Numbered from the stretch's first letter, positions 24,585 to 32,644 are shown. The stretch: 64,000 nt of DNA from Halarchaeoplasma sp046498385 (GCA_046498385.1 JAWOAU010000024.1:1-64000); one strand, 5' to 3'. Notes: a model not told the origin generated them from the sequence alone. Translations and numbers: made by a program.

Positions 24585-25787
24585 ATGAACCGCCTTGTGA
24601 ATTATCGTGAATTTGTAAGTGAGTCTCAGATAGCGAGTATATACCGTAAAGCCACCAAACTGTGTGATAAACACATCGTGCACATAAACTCTACGTACAC
24701 CGGCGGAGGGGTTGCGGAGATGCTCCGGAGTTCCATACCGCTCATGAATGAAACCGGTATAGACGCCGGTTGGAGGATGGTAGTTGGTTTCAAGGACTAT
24801 TACAAAGTAACAAAAAAGCTTCATAACACTCTTCAAGGAGAGGATATCAACTTCACATCATGGAATAAAAAGCTTTATGAAGAGACAAATAAAAAATTCT
24901 CATCCTTTACCCACCTCGACCACGACCTGGTGATCATCCACGACCCCCAGCCGCTGCCTTTGATACAGTATTCATCGAAAACTCAGCCGTGGCTCTGGAG
25001 ATGTCATATCGATCTGTCCAACCCCGATAAGGATGTATGGGACTACCTGAAAAACTACGTGCTAAAATACGATGCCACCATATATCAACTGGAACAATTC
25101 AAGATGGAGGGAGGTAACGAATATGAGTACGTGCTGCGGCCGGCCATAGATCCCCTCACCATAAAGAATAAGGATCTCGAAGAAAAAAAGGTTGTTGAGA
25201 GATTGAAAGATGTCGGTATAGATACTGAAAGACCCTTCATCGCCCAGGTTTCACGATTCGATAAATGGAAGGATCCTCTTGGGGTTATAAAAATATTCAA
25301 GATCATAAAGGAGATGGGCATAGACTGTCAGCTGGTACTAGTGGGAGGTATGGCCACGGATGACCCCGAGGGAGAGATAATCTATCGTCAGCTCAGAGAA
25401 GAGATAAAGGAGATGGAGGACGTGATCCTACTGCTGGACGCTCCGGATATACTGGTGAATGCGGTGCAATCCAAGGCGGAGGTCATACTGCAGATGTCCA
25501 TAAAGGAGGGTTTCGGTCTCACGGTCACAGAGGCCCTGTGGAAACGCACACCGGTGGTGAGCACAAAGGTGGGAGGCATACCACAACAGATAGACCACGG
25601 CAAAAACGGATATCTGGTCGAACCGGGAGATTATACGGATGCGGCAAAGAGAACGGCGGACCTACTCCAAGACGACGGTAAAAGGAGGGAGATGGGTATT
25701 GCGGGCAGGCAAAAAGTCAAGGAAAACTTCCTCATACCCCGGTTGGTGGAAGACTGGATAGATATTTTGACGGATCAACTATGTTGA
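24585..25787 (+). CDS. treT: Trehalose synthase TreT (GT4, nucleotide-glucose + glucose)
   Basis: 400 residues. The N-terminal HINSTYTGGGVAEMLRSSIP is diagnostic of TreT-type GT4 enzymes, with IHDPQPLPLI, WLWRCHIDLSNP, the donor-binding VSRFDKWKDPLGVI and the GT4 E-x7-E segment KEGFGLTVTEALWK. TreT reversibly joins ADP- or UDP-glucose with free glucose to make trehalose, as known from Thermococcus and Thermoproteus. Divergent from otsAB and followed after 47 bases by a ROK kinase. Confidence 0.92.
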   Translation: MNRLVNYREFVSESQIASIYRKATKLCDKHIVHINSTYTGGGVAEMLRSSIPLMNETGIDAGWRMVVGFKDYYKVTKKLHNTLQGEDINFTSWNKKLYEETNKKFSSFTHLDHDLVIIHDPQPLPLIQYSSKTQPWLWRCHIDLSNPDKDVWDYLKNYVLKYDATIYQLEQFKMEGGNEYEYVLRPAIDPLTIKNKDLEEKKVVERLKDVGIDTERPFIAQVSRFDKWKDPLGVIKIFKIIKEMGIDCQLVLVGGMATDDPEGEIIYRQLREEIKEMEDVILLLDAPDILVNAVQSKAEVILQMSIKEGFGLTVTEALWKRTPVVSTKVGGIPQQIDHGKNGYLVEPGDYTDAAKRTADLLQDDGKRREMGIAGRQKVKENFLIPRLVEDWIDILTDQLC

Positions 25788-25834
25788 CTTCGTAACCGTT
25801 ACACCTATATGGTATCCGTATCTATAACTGAAAG

Positions 25835-26728
25835 ATGACTTACCTGTGCATAGACATAGGAGCCACAAAGACCTTGATAGGTGTAGGTGAACGGGACTTT
25901 GAGTTCTGTACCAGGATAAAAACCGATAAATTCCTAAAAGAACCGATGCTGGAAGCACGGTTCATGGAGGGTGTGGAAAAAGCGGTAGTCGCCACCCCCG
26001 GTCCCTTGGACCGTGAGAATGGGATCATATACCCACCCAACATACCCGGTAAAAAGATAGATATGATGGAACTTTTAAGTCCGAACCTGGACACCTTTTT
26101 TTTGGTGAACGACTGCATTGCGGGGGTTGTGGGAGAATATTTCTTCGGAGAAATCAGTGCGTCGAACATGGTGTACATCACCATAAGCTCTGGGATAGGT
26201 GCAGGTGTGATAGTGGGGAACAGCTTGATAGAGGGCTGGAGAGGAAACTTTGCCGAGGTGGGCCATCTAAAGGTGGGAGGCAACCGCAGATGCGGGTGCG
26301 GCGGAAGAGGTCACTGGGAGGCCTACTGCTCGGGCAACAACCTGCCGGGATTCGCATATGAGTTGACCGGTAAAAAATTCAAAGACGCCGAAGAGCTGTT
26401 TATCAAATATCACGAGGGGAACAGTGCCGCCAAAGAGGTCGTGCAGAAGATGGGAGAGTACAACGCCATCGGTATATCCAACGTTGTCAACGCCTACAAC
26501 CCGGAACTCATAGTGCTGGGTGGAGGGGTGGCTGTGAATCACCCGGAGGTGATCACCTCCGGCCTCGAACCCATGCTGGAGAGGGATGTTATAAGCGAAC
26601 TGCCGGAGATAGCGGTCACTGCGCTGGAAGACAGGTCCGTACTATACGGTTTGCTTGCCCTTTGTCATCTGGATGAAAACATGGATATTCTTGAAAGTCA
26701 GCATTCCTCCATCAGACCTTTAAAGTAA
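25835..26728 (+). CDS. ROK family sugar kinase (probable glucokinase)
   Basis: 297 residues. ATP-binding CIDIGATKTLIGV at the N-terminus, catalytic Asp in LVNDCIAGVVGE, the ITISSGIGAGVIV block, and the zinc-binding ROK signature GHLKVGGNRRCGCGGRGHWEAYCSG (about 140-164). ROK enzymes phosphorylate glucose or related hexoses. Placed directly after treT, it would turn glucose released by reverse TreT into glucose-6-phosphate; that pairing is inference. Its 3' end overlaps the convergent AOR gene by 31 bases. Confidence 0.88.
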   Translation: MTYLCIDIGATKTLIGVGERDFEFCTRIKTDKFLKEPMLEARFMEGVEKAVVATPGPLDRENGIIYPPNIPGKKIDMMELLSPNLDTFFLVNDCIAGVVGEYFFGEISASNMVYITISSGIGAGVIVGNSLIEGWRGNFAEVGHLKVGGNRRCGCGGRGHWEAYCSGNNLPGFAYELTGKKFKDAEELFIKYHEGNSAAKEVVQKMGEYNAIGISNVVNAYNPELIVLGGGVAVNHPEVITSGLEPMLERDVISELPEIAVTALEDRSVLYGLLALCHLDENMDILESQHSSIRPLK

Positions 26729-28425
26729 TTCAGAGCACACTCCACATATTCACGATCAAGTTTTCCCCTGGAGGTTTTTGTCTGGTATATCCTCTCGGGC
26801 ATTCGGATATCCTTCATGTCGAACCCCAGTTCCTTTTTCAACTTCAGCTTTTCAAAGTATATGTCTTCCCCTAATTTTCTTAGATCCTCGCCGTCCATAT
26901 CTATGCCCAGGGGTTTCATAGCTCGGAGGATGGTGTCTTCGTCGTAAACACCTCTGGCGAAGTAGCACAGCACGAGACTGGAGATCATCTGACGCTGCTG
27001 TTCCTCTTCCATCAGCATATCCACCAGTTCTTCCGGTCCTGGCTTTTCATCCATCTTCTGGTCTGTGGAGTATCCTGCATTGTCCAGGTGACTGTGCCTT
27101 TGTGCGATGGTACGGCCTATGACCGCGGCGGGGCCGGTGTGATAGCCCGGCATCTCATTGCCGCCGAAGGCCAGGGCGTATTCCTCACCTCCGTATACCT
27201 GAGAAGCGTGCCGCACACCTTTGGCCAAGTGTTCATAAAAGTCGTTCTGCTGATCTATGATATGGTCTATCGCCTTGAGATAAGATCCCCGGTTTCCGAA
27301 TTCCAAGCGTTCCAAGGTCTGTTCAACGGAGATAATACCATTTTCCAGTGCCTCGGTTGCCCATGCTAAACACACTCCGGTGCTCATGGCGTCCAAGCCG
27401 TGTATCTCCACCCTGTGGATCAATCTAAGCAAGTCTTTTTTGGACTCTAGACCCAGCATGGACCCGAGCGCGTAGATCAGTTCGTAATCGTAGGATATCA
27501 TGTAGGTCTTATAGAAATATGGCTTATCGTCATAGGGCTCCCTGAGATTGGCTATGTGGATGCACGCTATGGGACAGTTGTTGCACGCTACCCTTCTACC
27601 GATACTTTCTGCAAGGCTCTCGCCGCTCAACTCGTTGGCATGTTCCGATGAAGTTTTCTGCAAATTTTCAGTTGGAAGTGCTCCGATTTCGTTCAGGGAG
27701 GCGACGTTGACCGCGGTACCGAGGAGGTGGTACTTGTCCATGGCATCGGACTCTACCGCTTTTTCGTATATCTCATCGTATATCTCCCGGTATCCCTTTT
27801 TATCCTCTACCATCCTACTGCCGTCTCCGATCATGACCATACCCTTCAGATTCTTGGAGCCGAAGACCGCTCCCAGACCCAGTCGTCCGAAGTGCCTGTA
27901 GGTTTCCGTGGTTACGTTGGCATAACGGACCATCTTCTCTCCGGCACCACCGATACGTAGGACCGCCCTTTTCCCCCTTTTCTCTTCCTTCTCCGCTAGT
28001 ATCCGGCCGACGATCAAGGAATTGCCTATACCCCATATCGCCGAGGCATCGCGAAATTGTACTTCGTCGTTATCCACCACCACGTATATGGGCTTCTTGC
28101 TCTTTCCCCGAACGGTTACCGCATCAAAGCCCGCGTTCTTTATACTCGTGCCGGCTCGACCACCTGCATGGCTTTCGCCCAGATTTCCCGTCAGGGGGCT
28201 CTTGAACATGGAAACACACTTTGACCCCACGGGATAAGCGGAGTTAAAGGGTCCCACGGAAAGGACGAACATATTTTCTTCGCCCAAGGGGTCACAGTCC
28301 TTGTTTTCCATCTTTTCCTTCATCAACTGAGTGGCGAGGCCTACGCCCCCGAGCCACGGGTCAAGGTCGCTTCTCTCTTCTATATCATAATCAAAGCGCG
28401 ATAGATCGATGTTCAATATCCTCAT
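26698..28425 (-). CDS. Aldehyde:ferredoxin oxidoreductase family enzyme (tungsto/molybdopterin)
   Basis: 575 residues of the AOR family. Features: the N-terminal LGGVGLATQL, the pterin-binding SHAGGRAGTSIKNAGFDAVTVRGKS and RLGLGAVFGSKNLKG, the first [4Fe-4S] ligands in ACNNCPIACIH, the HGLDAMSTG block and a final Cys in LVLCYFARGVYDEDT. Oxidises aldehydes to acids with ferredoxin as acceptor; the exact aldehyde is unknown. It is translationally coupled (4-base overlap) with the ferredoxin gene upstream, which probably carries its electrons. The cofactor needs a MoaD-type carrier, and one candidate is at 6287. Confidence 0.9.
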   Translation of the reverse strand: MRILNIDLSRFDYDIEERSDLDPWLGGVGLATQLMKEKMENKDCDPLGEENMFVLSVGPFNSAYPVGSKCVSMFKSPLTGNLGESHAGGRAGTSIKNAGFDAVTVRGKSKKPIYVVVDNDEVQFRDASAIWGIGNSLIVGRILAEKEEKRGKRAVLRIGGAGEKMVRYANVTTETYRHFGRLGLGAVFGSKNLKGMVMIGDGSRMVEDKKGYREIYDEIYEKAVESDAMDKYHLLGTAVNVASLNEIGALPTENLQKTSSEHANELSGESLAESIGRRVACNNCPIACIHIANLREPYDDKPYFYKTYMISYDYELIYALGSMLGLESKKDLLRLIHRVEIHGLDAMSTGVCLAWATEALENGIISVEQTLERLEFGNRGSYLKAIDHIIDQQNDFYEHLAKGVRHASQVYGGEEYALAFGGNEMPGYHTGPAAVIGRTIAQRHSHLDNAGYSTDQKMDEKPGPEELVDMLMEEEQQRQMISSLVLCYFARGVYDEDTILRAMKPLGIDMDGEDLRKLGEDIYFEKLKLKKELGFDMKDIRMPERIYQTKTSRGKLDREYVECALNYFKGLMEEC

Positions 28426-28844
28426 CCTCTCACCTCCAATTTACTGCGATCTACCTCTTTGTAACTCAATACATCATGCGGACAATAGGCTTCACAGTAC
28501 CCGCAGTGTACACAGACGGCTATCTTACCGTCTTTCTTTTTGAATATGGCATCCAATGAGCAGGCTTGGATACAGTTACCGCATCCGATACACTCACTTT
28601 CATCATAATTCACCCCTCCACCGTCTCTGGGAAGCAGTGCATCCGTGGGGCAGACCTTGGCACATGGAGGTTCGGGGCAGGCCCTGCACACTATCAACTT
28701 TGCTCCTCTCTCGAAACCGCTCTTACTGGTTGCCAGTATGGCAGACGATTCTATCCCCGCTTCACCGAACCTCCGTGCGCAGGCGTACATGCATAAACCA
28801 CATCCAACACAGTTTTCGTCATCCTCGATTATCAATTGTTTCAT
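28422..28844 (-). CDS. Multi-cluster 4Fe-4S ferredoxin partner of the AOR
   Basis: 140 residues of the HycB/AOR small-subunit type with four cysteine groups: CVGCGLCMYAC, CRACPEPPCAKVCP, CIGCGNCIQACS and CVHCGYCEAYCP. That pattern fits up to four [4Fe-4S] clusters. It precedes and overlaps the AOR gene. I use ATG 28844; a GTG six codons upstream (28862) sits at leaderless distance from a TTTAAAATTT box at 28881-28890 and could also be the start. Confidence 0.9.
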   Translation of the reverse strand: MKQLIIEDDENCVGCGLCMYACARRFGEAGIESSAILATSKSGFERGAKLIVCRACPEPPCAKVCPTDALLPRDGGGVNYDESECIGCGNCIQACSLDAIFKKKDGKIAVCVHCGYCEAYCPHDVLSYKEVDRSKLEVRG

Positions 28845-29003
28845 AGCTTCGACGCCTCGCACTTTAATCTATACCATCACTTTAAAATTTTACGGATGTT
28901 TTAAATGGGACTATATAATCTACATGTAGCAACCAAACTAATAATCAACAAAAGCTATGTTGGGGATAGGAAACCGGATAACTTGCAAAAGAAAAGAACC
29001 CTG

Positions 29004-30563
29004 ATGAAGGGATGTAAAACGTTGGCGAAAAAGAGCTACGATCCTCTCATATTTTTATGCACATTTCTACTGATCCTACCGATCATCGGTCCGATATCGA
29101 CGGGGGCAGATAGGGGTTACGTACTTCCGTCAGATGAAGATACAGAAGCCGTTGATAGATATTTACAGGACCCACTCTACGATGCCATGCCCGAGGCGCT
29201 AGAGGCCCTGGAATCGGACGACGTAGTAATCGTCACGGATAACGAAGATGAGATCATATTCGAACCCGCCGACGGAGAATACGATATAGGTGCGATAATA
29301 TATCCCGGAGGCAGCGTGGATCATCGTGCATACGCACCGGGTGCCCGGGCTATCGCCGCCCAAGGGTATTTTGTTGCCATTCTGTATTTCCGCTTCCAAC
29401 CGATTTTTAATCCAGAAAAGGCGGGCGATGTAATGGATGCCTACCCGGAGATGGAATACTGGTCCATAGGCGGTCATTCTTTAGGAGGAGTAGCTGCGGG
29501 AACATTCTATGGAGAAGGGAGGGCAGACGGTCTTTTCTTTTGGGCGTCCTATCCCAGCGATGACCTATCCGATGAGGAAGGGGAGTTTTTATCTGTATAC
29601 GGAGATAGGGATGGTTTGACTACGTTGGAGGATATAGAGGATAGTAAAGGAAATCTGTCGGAAGATACGGTGTTTGCGGAGATAGTAGGCGGTAATCATG
29701 CACAGTTCGGCTATTACGGTCCCCAGGACGGAGATAACGAGGCAAATATAACCCGGGAGGTGCAGCATGAGATAATGGTTAACGAAACGTTGACACACCT
29801 TGCCAAGATAGGAGGATGCCAACTCCGGATAAGCACCGGTGGAGAAGGTACGACTGATCCTGAGGTCGGTATCCATCGGCACGAGTACGAGGACGAAGTG
29901 ATGCTTACCGCATATCCTGAACCCGGATGGGTCTTCAGCCGCTGGTCCGGGGACTTATCCGGCACGGATGAGCAGATCACTATAACTATGGATAGGAGCA
30001 AGACCGTCGTTGCAAACTTTACCGAAGAAGGGGTGTCGACAAAGGATATACAACTTTACGCCGGAGGGGATGCAGGCGGATGGAACTTTGTGTCCTTCAA
30101 CCTTGCTCCCGTTGATACCGACTTGGAGTTCTTGTTGGAGCATGCTGAATATGGTATCTCCGGTTTCTACGAACAGGTGATTTACTACGACTCATCCTCG
30201 GGTAGATGGAGTTCCTATATACCCGGAAGAGAGGAGCATTTCAACAGTTTGCAGAGTTGGGATAATTCTATGGGAGCATGGATACGGGTCACCGGTGATG
30301 TAACACTTACCGTAGCCGGTGAGGAACCCGTTAGCACCGATATCACCCTGGAACCCGGGTGGAATATGGTGGGTATGCCAGGCCAGGGTACCGGAAATCA
30401 CGGACTCCCCGAAGAGGTTTCATGCATCGGTTACTTCCACGGTCATGAAGAAACTAACCTAGCATATACCAATGAAGTAACGACCTTCGTGTTCGAACCA
30501 GGCGAGGGATACTGGTTGTACAACAGCGCCTCGGATACGGCGGTATGGACCGTTGAGTACTAG
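29004..30563 (+). CDS. Secreted alpha/beta hydrolase with InlB-type repeat and C-terminal PGWNMVG module
   Basis: 519 residues from ATG 29004. Signal segment (DPLIFLCTFLLILPIIGP), then an alpha/beta hydrolase domain: nucleophile SIGGHSLGGVAAG (about 155), acid near VYGDRDGLTT (about 200) and His in GGNHAQFGYYGP (about 233). A divergent InlB B-type beta domain follows (TYPEPGWVFSRWSG-like, about 275-345), then the two-lobed module shared with the proteins at 6561 and 42127, ending WTVEY at the very C-terminus. The hydrolase would act outside the cell on an ester or lactone; substrate unknown. A TATA at 28911-28920 leaves a leader of about 60 bases. An open frame extends to 28905. Confidence 0.8.
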   Translation: MKGCKTLAKKSYDPLIFLCTFLLILPIIGPISTGADRGYVLPSDEDTEAVDRYLQDPLYDAMPEALEALESDDVVIVTDNEDEIIFEPADGEYDIGAIIYPGGSVDHRAYAPGARAIAAQGYFVAILYFRFQPIFNPEKAGDVMDAYPEMEYWSIGGHSLGGVAAGTFYGEGRADGLFFWASYPSDDLSDEEGEFLSVYGDRDGLTTLEDIEDSKGNLSEDTVFAEIVGGNHAQFGYYGPQDGDNEANITREVQHEIMVNETLTHLAKIGGCQLRISTGGEGTTDPEVGIHRHEYEDEVMLTAYPEPGWVFSRWSGDLSGTDEQITITMDRSKTVVANFTEEGVSTKDIQLYAGGDAGGWNFVSFNLAPVDTDLEFLLEHAEYGISGFYEQVIYYDSSSGRWSSYIPGREEHFNSLQSWDNSMGAWIRVTGDVTLTVAGEEPVSTDITLEPGWNMVGMPGQGTGNHGLPEEVSCIGYFHGHEETNLAYTNEVTTFVFEPGEGYWLYNSASDTAVWTVEY

Positions 30564-30590
30564 CGCCGTACAATGAGCGACCCGGTATGA

Positions 30591-30598
30591 TTTATATA
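30591..30598 (+). promoter_or_regulatory. TATA box, leaderless promoter of the 30622 gene
   Basis: TTTATATA centred 27 bases before ATG 30622. Confidence 0.65.
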
Positions 30599-30621
30599 AC
30601 CCTGGTTCATACCCCCCTTTA

Positions 30622-31035
30622 ATGCCTTTACTTACACCTTTTCAAGCGGCCGTAGGCGGGGTATGTGTCATACTTATATACGGCATAGTAGTGGAAAAGC
30701 ATTATGTGAGCAAAAGTACCGTCTTTTACAACATCCTCTCCCTGCTGTTACTTTTAGCTTCCATAAACCTTCCCTACGCGGTACTGGTCGGTATGATAAT
30801 TTATCTTATAATAGGATACGTGGTAATGAAGATGCATGTTAAAGCACTGTTCCCCGCCTTCGGAGCGAAGACCTACGGTTCACTCGCCCTTGTCCTTATC
30901 CTCCATGGAGAAGGGTTCATCCCTTATATGGGGGGTAGAGAGCTTCATGAGACCCTGCTCATCCTGGTAATATTTTGGATGTCAGCTGCACTGATGGTAA
31001 ACCTGATAGGCTACCTGTACAAAAGACATTTTTGA
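30622..31035 (+). CDS. Conserved membrane protein of unknown function
   Basis: 137 residues, with four or five transmembrane segments (FQAAVGGVCVILIYGIVV, VFYNILSLLLLLAS, AVLVGMIIYLIIGYVVM, YGSLALVLILHGEGF, LLILVIFWMSAALMVNLIGYL) and few charged residues. No known motif. Its leaderless promoter is separate from the hydrolase gene upstream, and its stop is 11 bases from the convergent K+ channel gene. Confidence 0.75.
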   Translation: MPLLTPFQAAVGGVCVILIYGIVVEKHYVSKSTVFYNILSLLLLLASINLPYAVLVGMIIYLIIGYVVMKMHVKALFPAFGAKTYGSLALVLILHGEGFIPYMGGRELHETLLILVIFWMSAALMVNLIGYLYKRHF

Positions 31036-31046
31036 ACAACGTCTTC

Positions 31047-32141
31047 TCAGCGTCCTTGTTCGGACTTCAAGGACCTTGTCAATTTTTCATTCTGCTCAGT
31101 GTTACCGATCACCACGATGATATCTCTCTCCTTTATGGTCGCTTCGGACGGAGGGTTGGTGACGAGCTTCCAGTTTTTAGGATTCCCTTTCCTCCTTCCT
31201 CTAGACGGCTGATATTTTCCTATGGCTACCATGAGAGGACCCTTTATGGTTCGCATCTTTTTTTGGAAGGCCCCAACGGTCATGCCATTGGCATAGGAAT
31301 TCGTTGAAATGATATACTGCTGAACGTCGTAACCGGAAGTAGAGGTGGTGATATCCTCGACGAAGCGTGCTACTTCCGGTTCAAAGGCGGCGCTAGCGAC
31401 CATGCGACCGGCCATCTCGGAAGGTGAAGTTACGTAGGTCACTCCGGCGGAGTAAAGGGTCTTTTTCAACTCTTCGTTCTTGATGGACACTATCATCCTA
31501 GCATCGGGGTTCATCTCCTTGACGCTGAGTGAAATGATCAGGGATTCCGAATCATCGTCTGTGACTATGACTATGGTCTTGGCATTTTGTATATTCGCTC
31601 TTTTCAGCACATTCTCGTTTTTATAGTCACCAAAAACGGTGTAAAGATACTTTTTATCACCAAAATCCCGGATCTTGGTTATCTCTTCCCTTTTATCGGC
31701 GATGACCACTGTTTTCTGCTTGGTAGCCATCAATTCCTCCAGCGTAATCTTACCAATATTGGTCCAACCGCAGATGATCACATGATTTTTGAAATCTGTT
31801 CCTTCCATACCTAACACCTTTCTTTCTCTTGCTTCGTTGAATGCATCGGATACATTACCTATCATAGCGCCTAAAAATGTAAAAGTGAACACTATTAGGA
31901 AAAAAGATGCGATCTTGCCTTGGGTGGTCACCGGATATTTATCACCGTATCCAACGGTGGACAAAGTAACGATAGAGTACCAAAATGAGTCGGCAAAATT
32001 ATCCGGGCCGCTGTATCTGTCATCTCTTTCCCCAGGGTCTTCATATTCGAACACAAAGAAAAAAACAGAACTCAAAATGAACACCACCATGAACAGGACT
32101 ATGAGTTTCCAGATACGACGGATGAAGAATTTGAAGACCAT
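31047..32141 (-). CDS. Potassium channel with RCK domain (MthK type)
   Basis: 364 residues. Two transmembrane helices flank a pore loop with the selectivity filter STVGYGDKYPVT. A TrkA-N (RCK) Rossmann domain follows, starting VIICGWTNIGKITLEEL, with IVTDDDSESLIISLSVKEMNP, and a C-terminal TrkA-C-like lobe with SEATIKERDIIVVIG. It forms ligand-gated tetrameric K+ channels in the plasma membrane. The start is uncertain: ATG 32141 fits a TATA at 32167-32175 (leaderless); ATG 32162 and TTG 32192 are in frame but lie upstream of the expected transcription start. Confidence 0.9.
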   Translation of the reverse strand: MVFKFFIRRIWKLIVLFMVVFILSSVFFFVFEYEDPGERDDRYSGPDNFADSFWYSIVTLSTVGYGDKYPVTTQGKIASFFLIVFTFTFLGAMIGNVSDAFNEARERKVLGMEGTDFKNHVIICGWTNIGKITLEELMATKQKTVVIADKREEITKIRDFGDKKYLYTVFGDYKNENVLKRANIQNAKTIVIVTDDDSESLIISLSVKEMNPDARMIVSIKNEELKKTLYSAGVTYVTSPSEMAGRMVASAAFEPEVARFVEDITTSTSGYDVQQYIISTNSYANGMTVGAFQKKMRTIKGPLMVAIGKYQPSRGRRKGNPKNWKLVTNPPSEATIKERDIIVVIGNTEQNEKLTRSLKSEQGR

Positions 32142-32166
32142 ATCATTGGAAGCAGGTGTCATGCTT

Positions 32167-32175
32167 GATATAAAT
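32167..32175. promoter_or_regulatory. Shared divergent TATA (K+ channel / acidic small protein)
   Basis: GATATAAAT reads as a TATA element on both strands. Plus-strand start about 32197, five bases before GTG 32202; minus-strand start about 32145, four bases before ATG 32141. One element may therefore drive two leaderless or near-leaderless genes. Confidence 0.45.
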
Positions 32176-32201
32176 TTTTTTGTATCGTCCAAGACAGGTT
32201 T

Positions 32202-32468
32202 GTGAACATACTTGTTAGAGGCAGCCTTGATGACGAATATGTTCTCATGAACGGCCTTGACGAGAATACATCGGGATACGGTGGATTAGCCGTTCCCGAT
32301 GCCGACAGTGGCGCCGGCGTGGGAGAAGAGGATACACACTGTCTGAAATGTAATGCAATATTCGAAGAAGACGGAGTGGATGTCGAGGAAATCGATAAAG
32401 AAGATGATGTCTTTGACCCGGAAGGTATGGACGAAGATGATATTGATGTTGAATTAGGACTGGATTGA
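32202..32468 (+). CDS. Small acidic protein with a CxxC half-knuckle
   Basis: 88 residues from GTG 32202 or 73 from ATG 32247. The middle has HCLKCNAIF, half of a zinc ribbon, and the last 40 residues are almost all Asp/Glu with DDVFDPEGMDEDDIDVELG at the end. Family not recognised. Evidence for coding: a TATA at leaderless distance, codon choice like its neighbours and a stop one base before the tRNA-Gln 3' end. Such acidic zinc proteins are often subunits that bind basic partners, but no function can be assigned. Confidence 0.5.
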   Translation: MNILVRGSLDDEYVLMNGLDENTSGYGGLAVPDADSGAGVGEEDTHCLKCNAIFEEDGVDVEEIDKEDDVFDPEGMDEDDIDVELGLD

Positions 32469-32469
32469 A

Positions 32470-32542
32470 TAGCCCCGCCCGGATTCGAACCGGGGACTCG
32501 GGCTCCAAAGGCCCGAATGATTGACCGCTACACCACGGGGCT
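32470..32542 (-). tRNA. tRNA-Gln (TTG)
   Basis: On the minus strand AGCCCCG (32542-32536) pairs with CGGGGCT (32477-32471), with discriminator A. The anticodon stem CGGGC/GCCCG encloses CTTTGGA, anticodon TTG. The T-arm is CCCGG-TTCGAAT-CCGGG. No intron, CCA not encoded. The first 12 bases and 10 bases of leader are repeated 54 bases upstream (32585-32606), between the gene and its likely TATA box. Confidence 0.93.
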
Positions 32543-32606
32543 ATGTAAGTAGGCGAGTGGTTATTGGAATCTTTGATTCCGAGCCACCACGGGGCTATGT
32601 AAGTAG
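32531..32606 (-). repeat. 22-bp direct repeat of the tRNA-Gln 5' end with a hairpin between copies
   Basis: The 22 bases at 32531-32552 (tRNA positions 1-12 plus leader) recur exactly at 32585-32606, period 54. The 32 bases between contain a perfect hairpin GGAATC-TTT-GATTCC at 32566-32580 with a three-base loop, the same design as in the array after tRNA-Ser. Confidence 0.8.
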
Positions 32607-32635
32607 ATTTGTTTAGGGTGTGGACACAGAGCAAA

Positions 32636-32644
32636 GATATAAAT
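32636..32644 (-). promoter_or_regulatory. TATA box for tRNA-Gln
   Basis: ATTTATATC on the minus strand. The expected start near 32614 is 18 bases before the truncated tRNA copy but 72 bases before the real tRNA, so the duplication appears to have moved the gene away from its promoter. Confidence 0.5.

Noticed and set aside
28905..29003. Upstream extension of the secreted hydrolase
   Set aside because: It would place 33 hydrophilic residues before the signal peptide and overlaps the promoter region.
32585..32606. A second tRNA gene upstream of tRNA-Gln
   Set aside because: Only the first 12 tRNA bases are present; there is no anticodon or T-arm.
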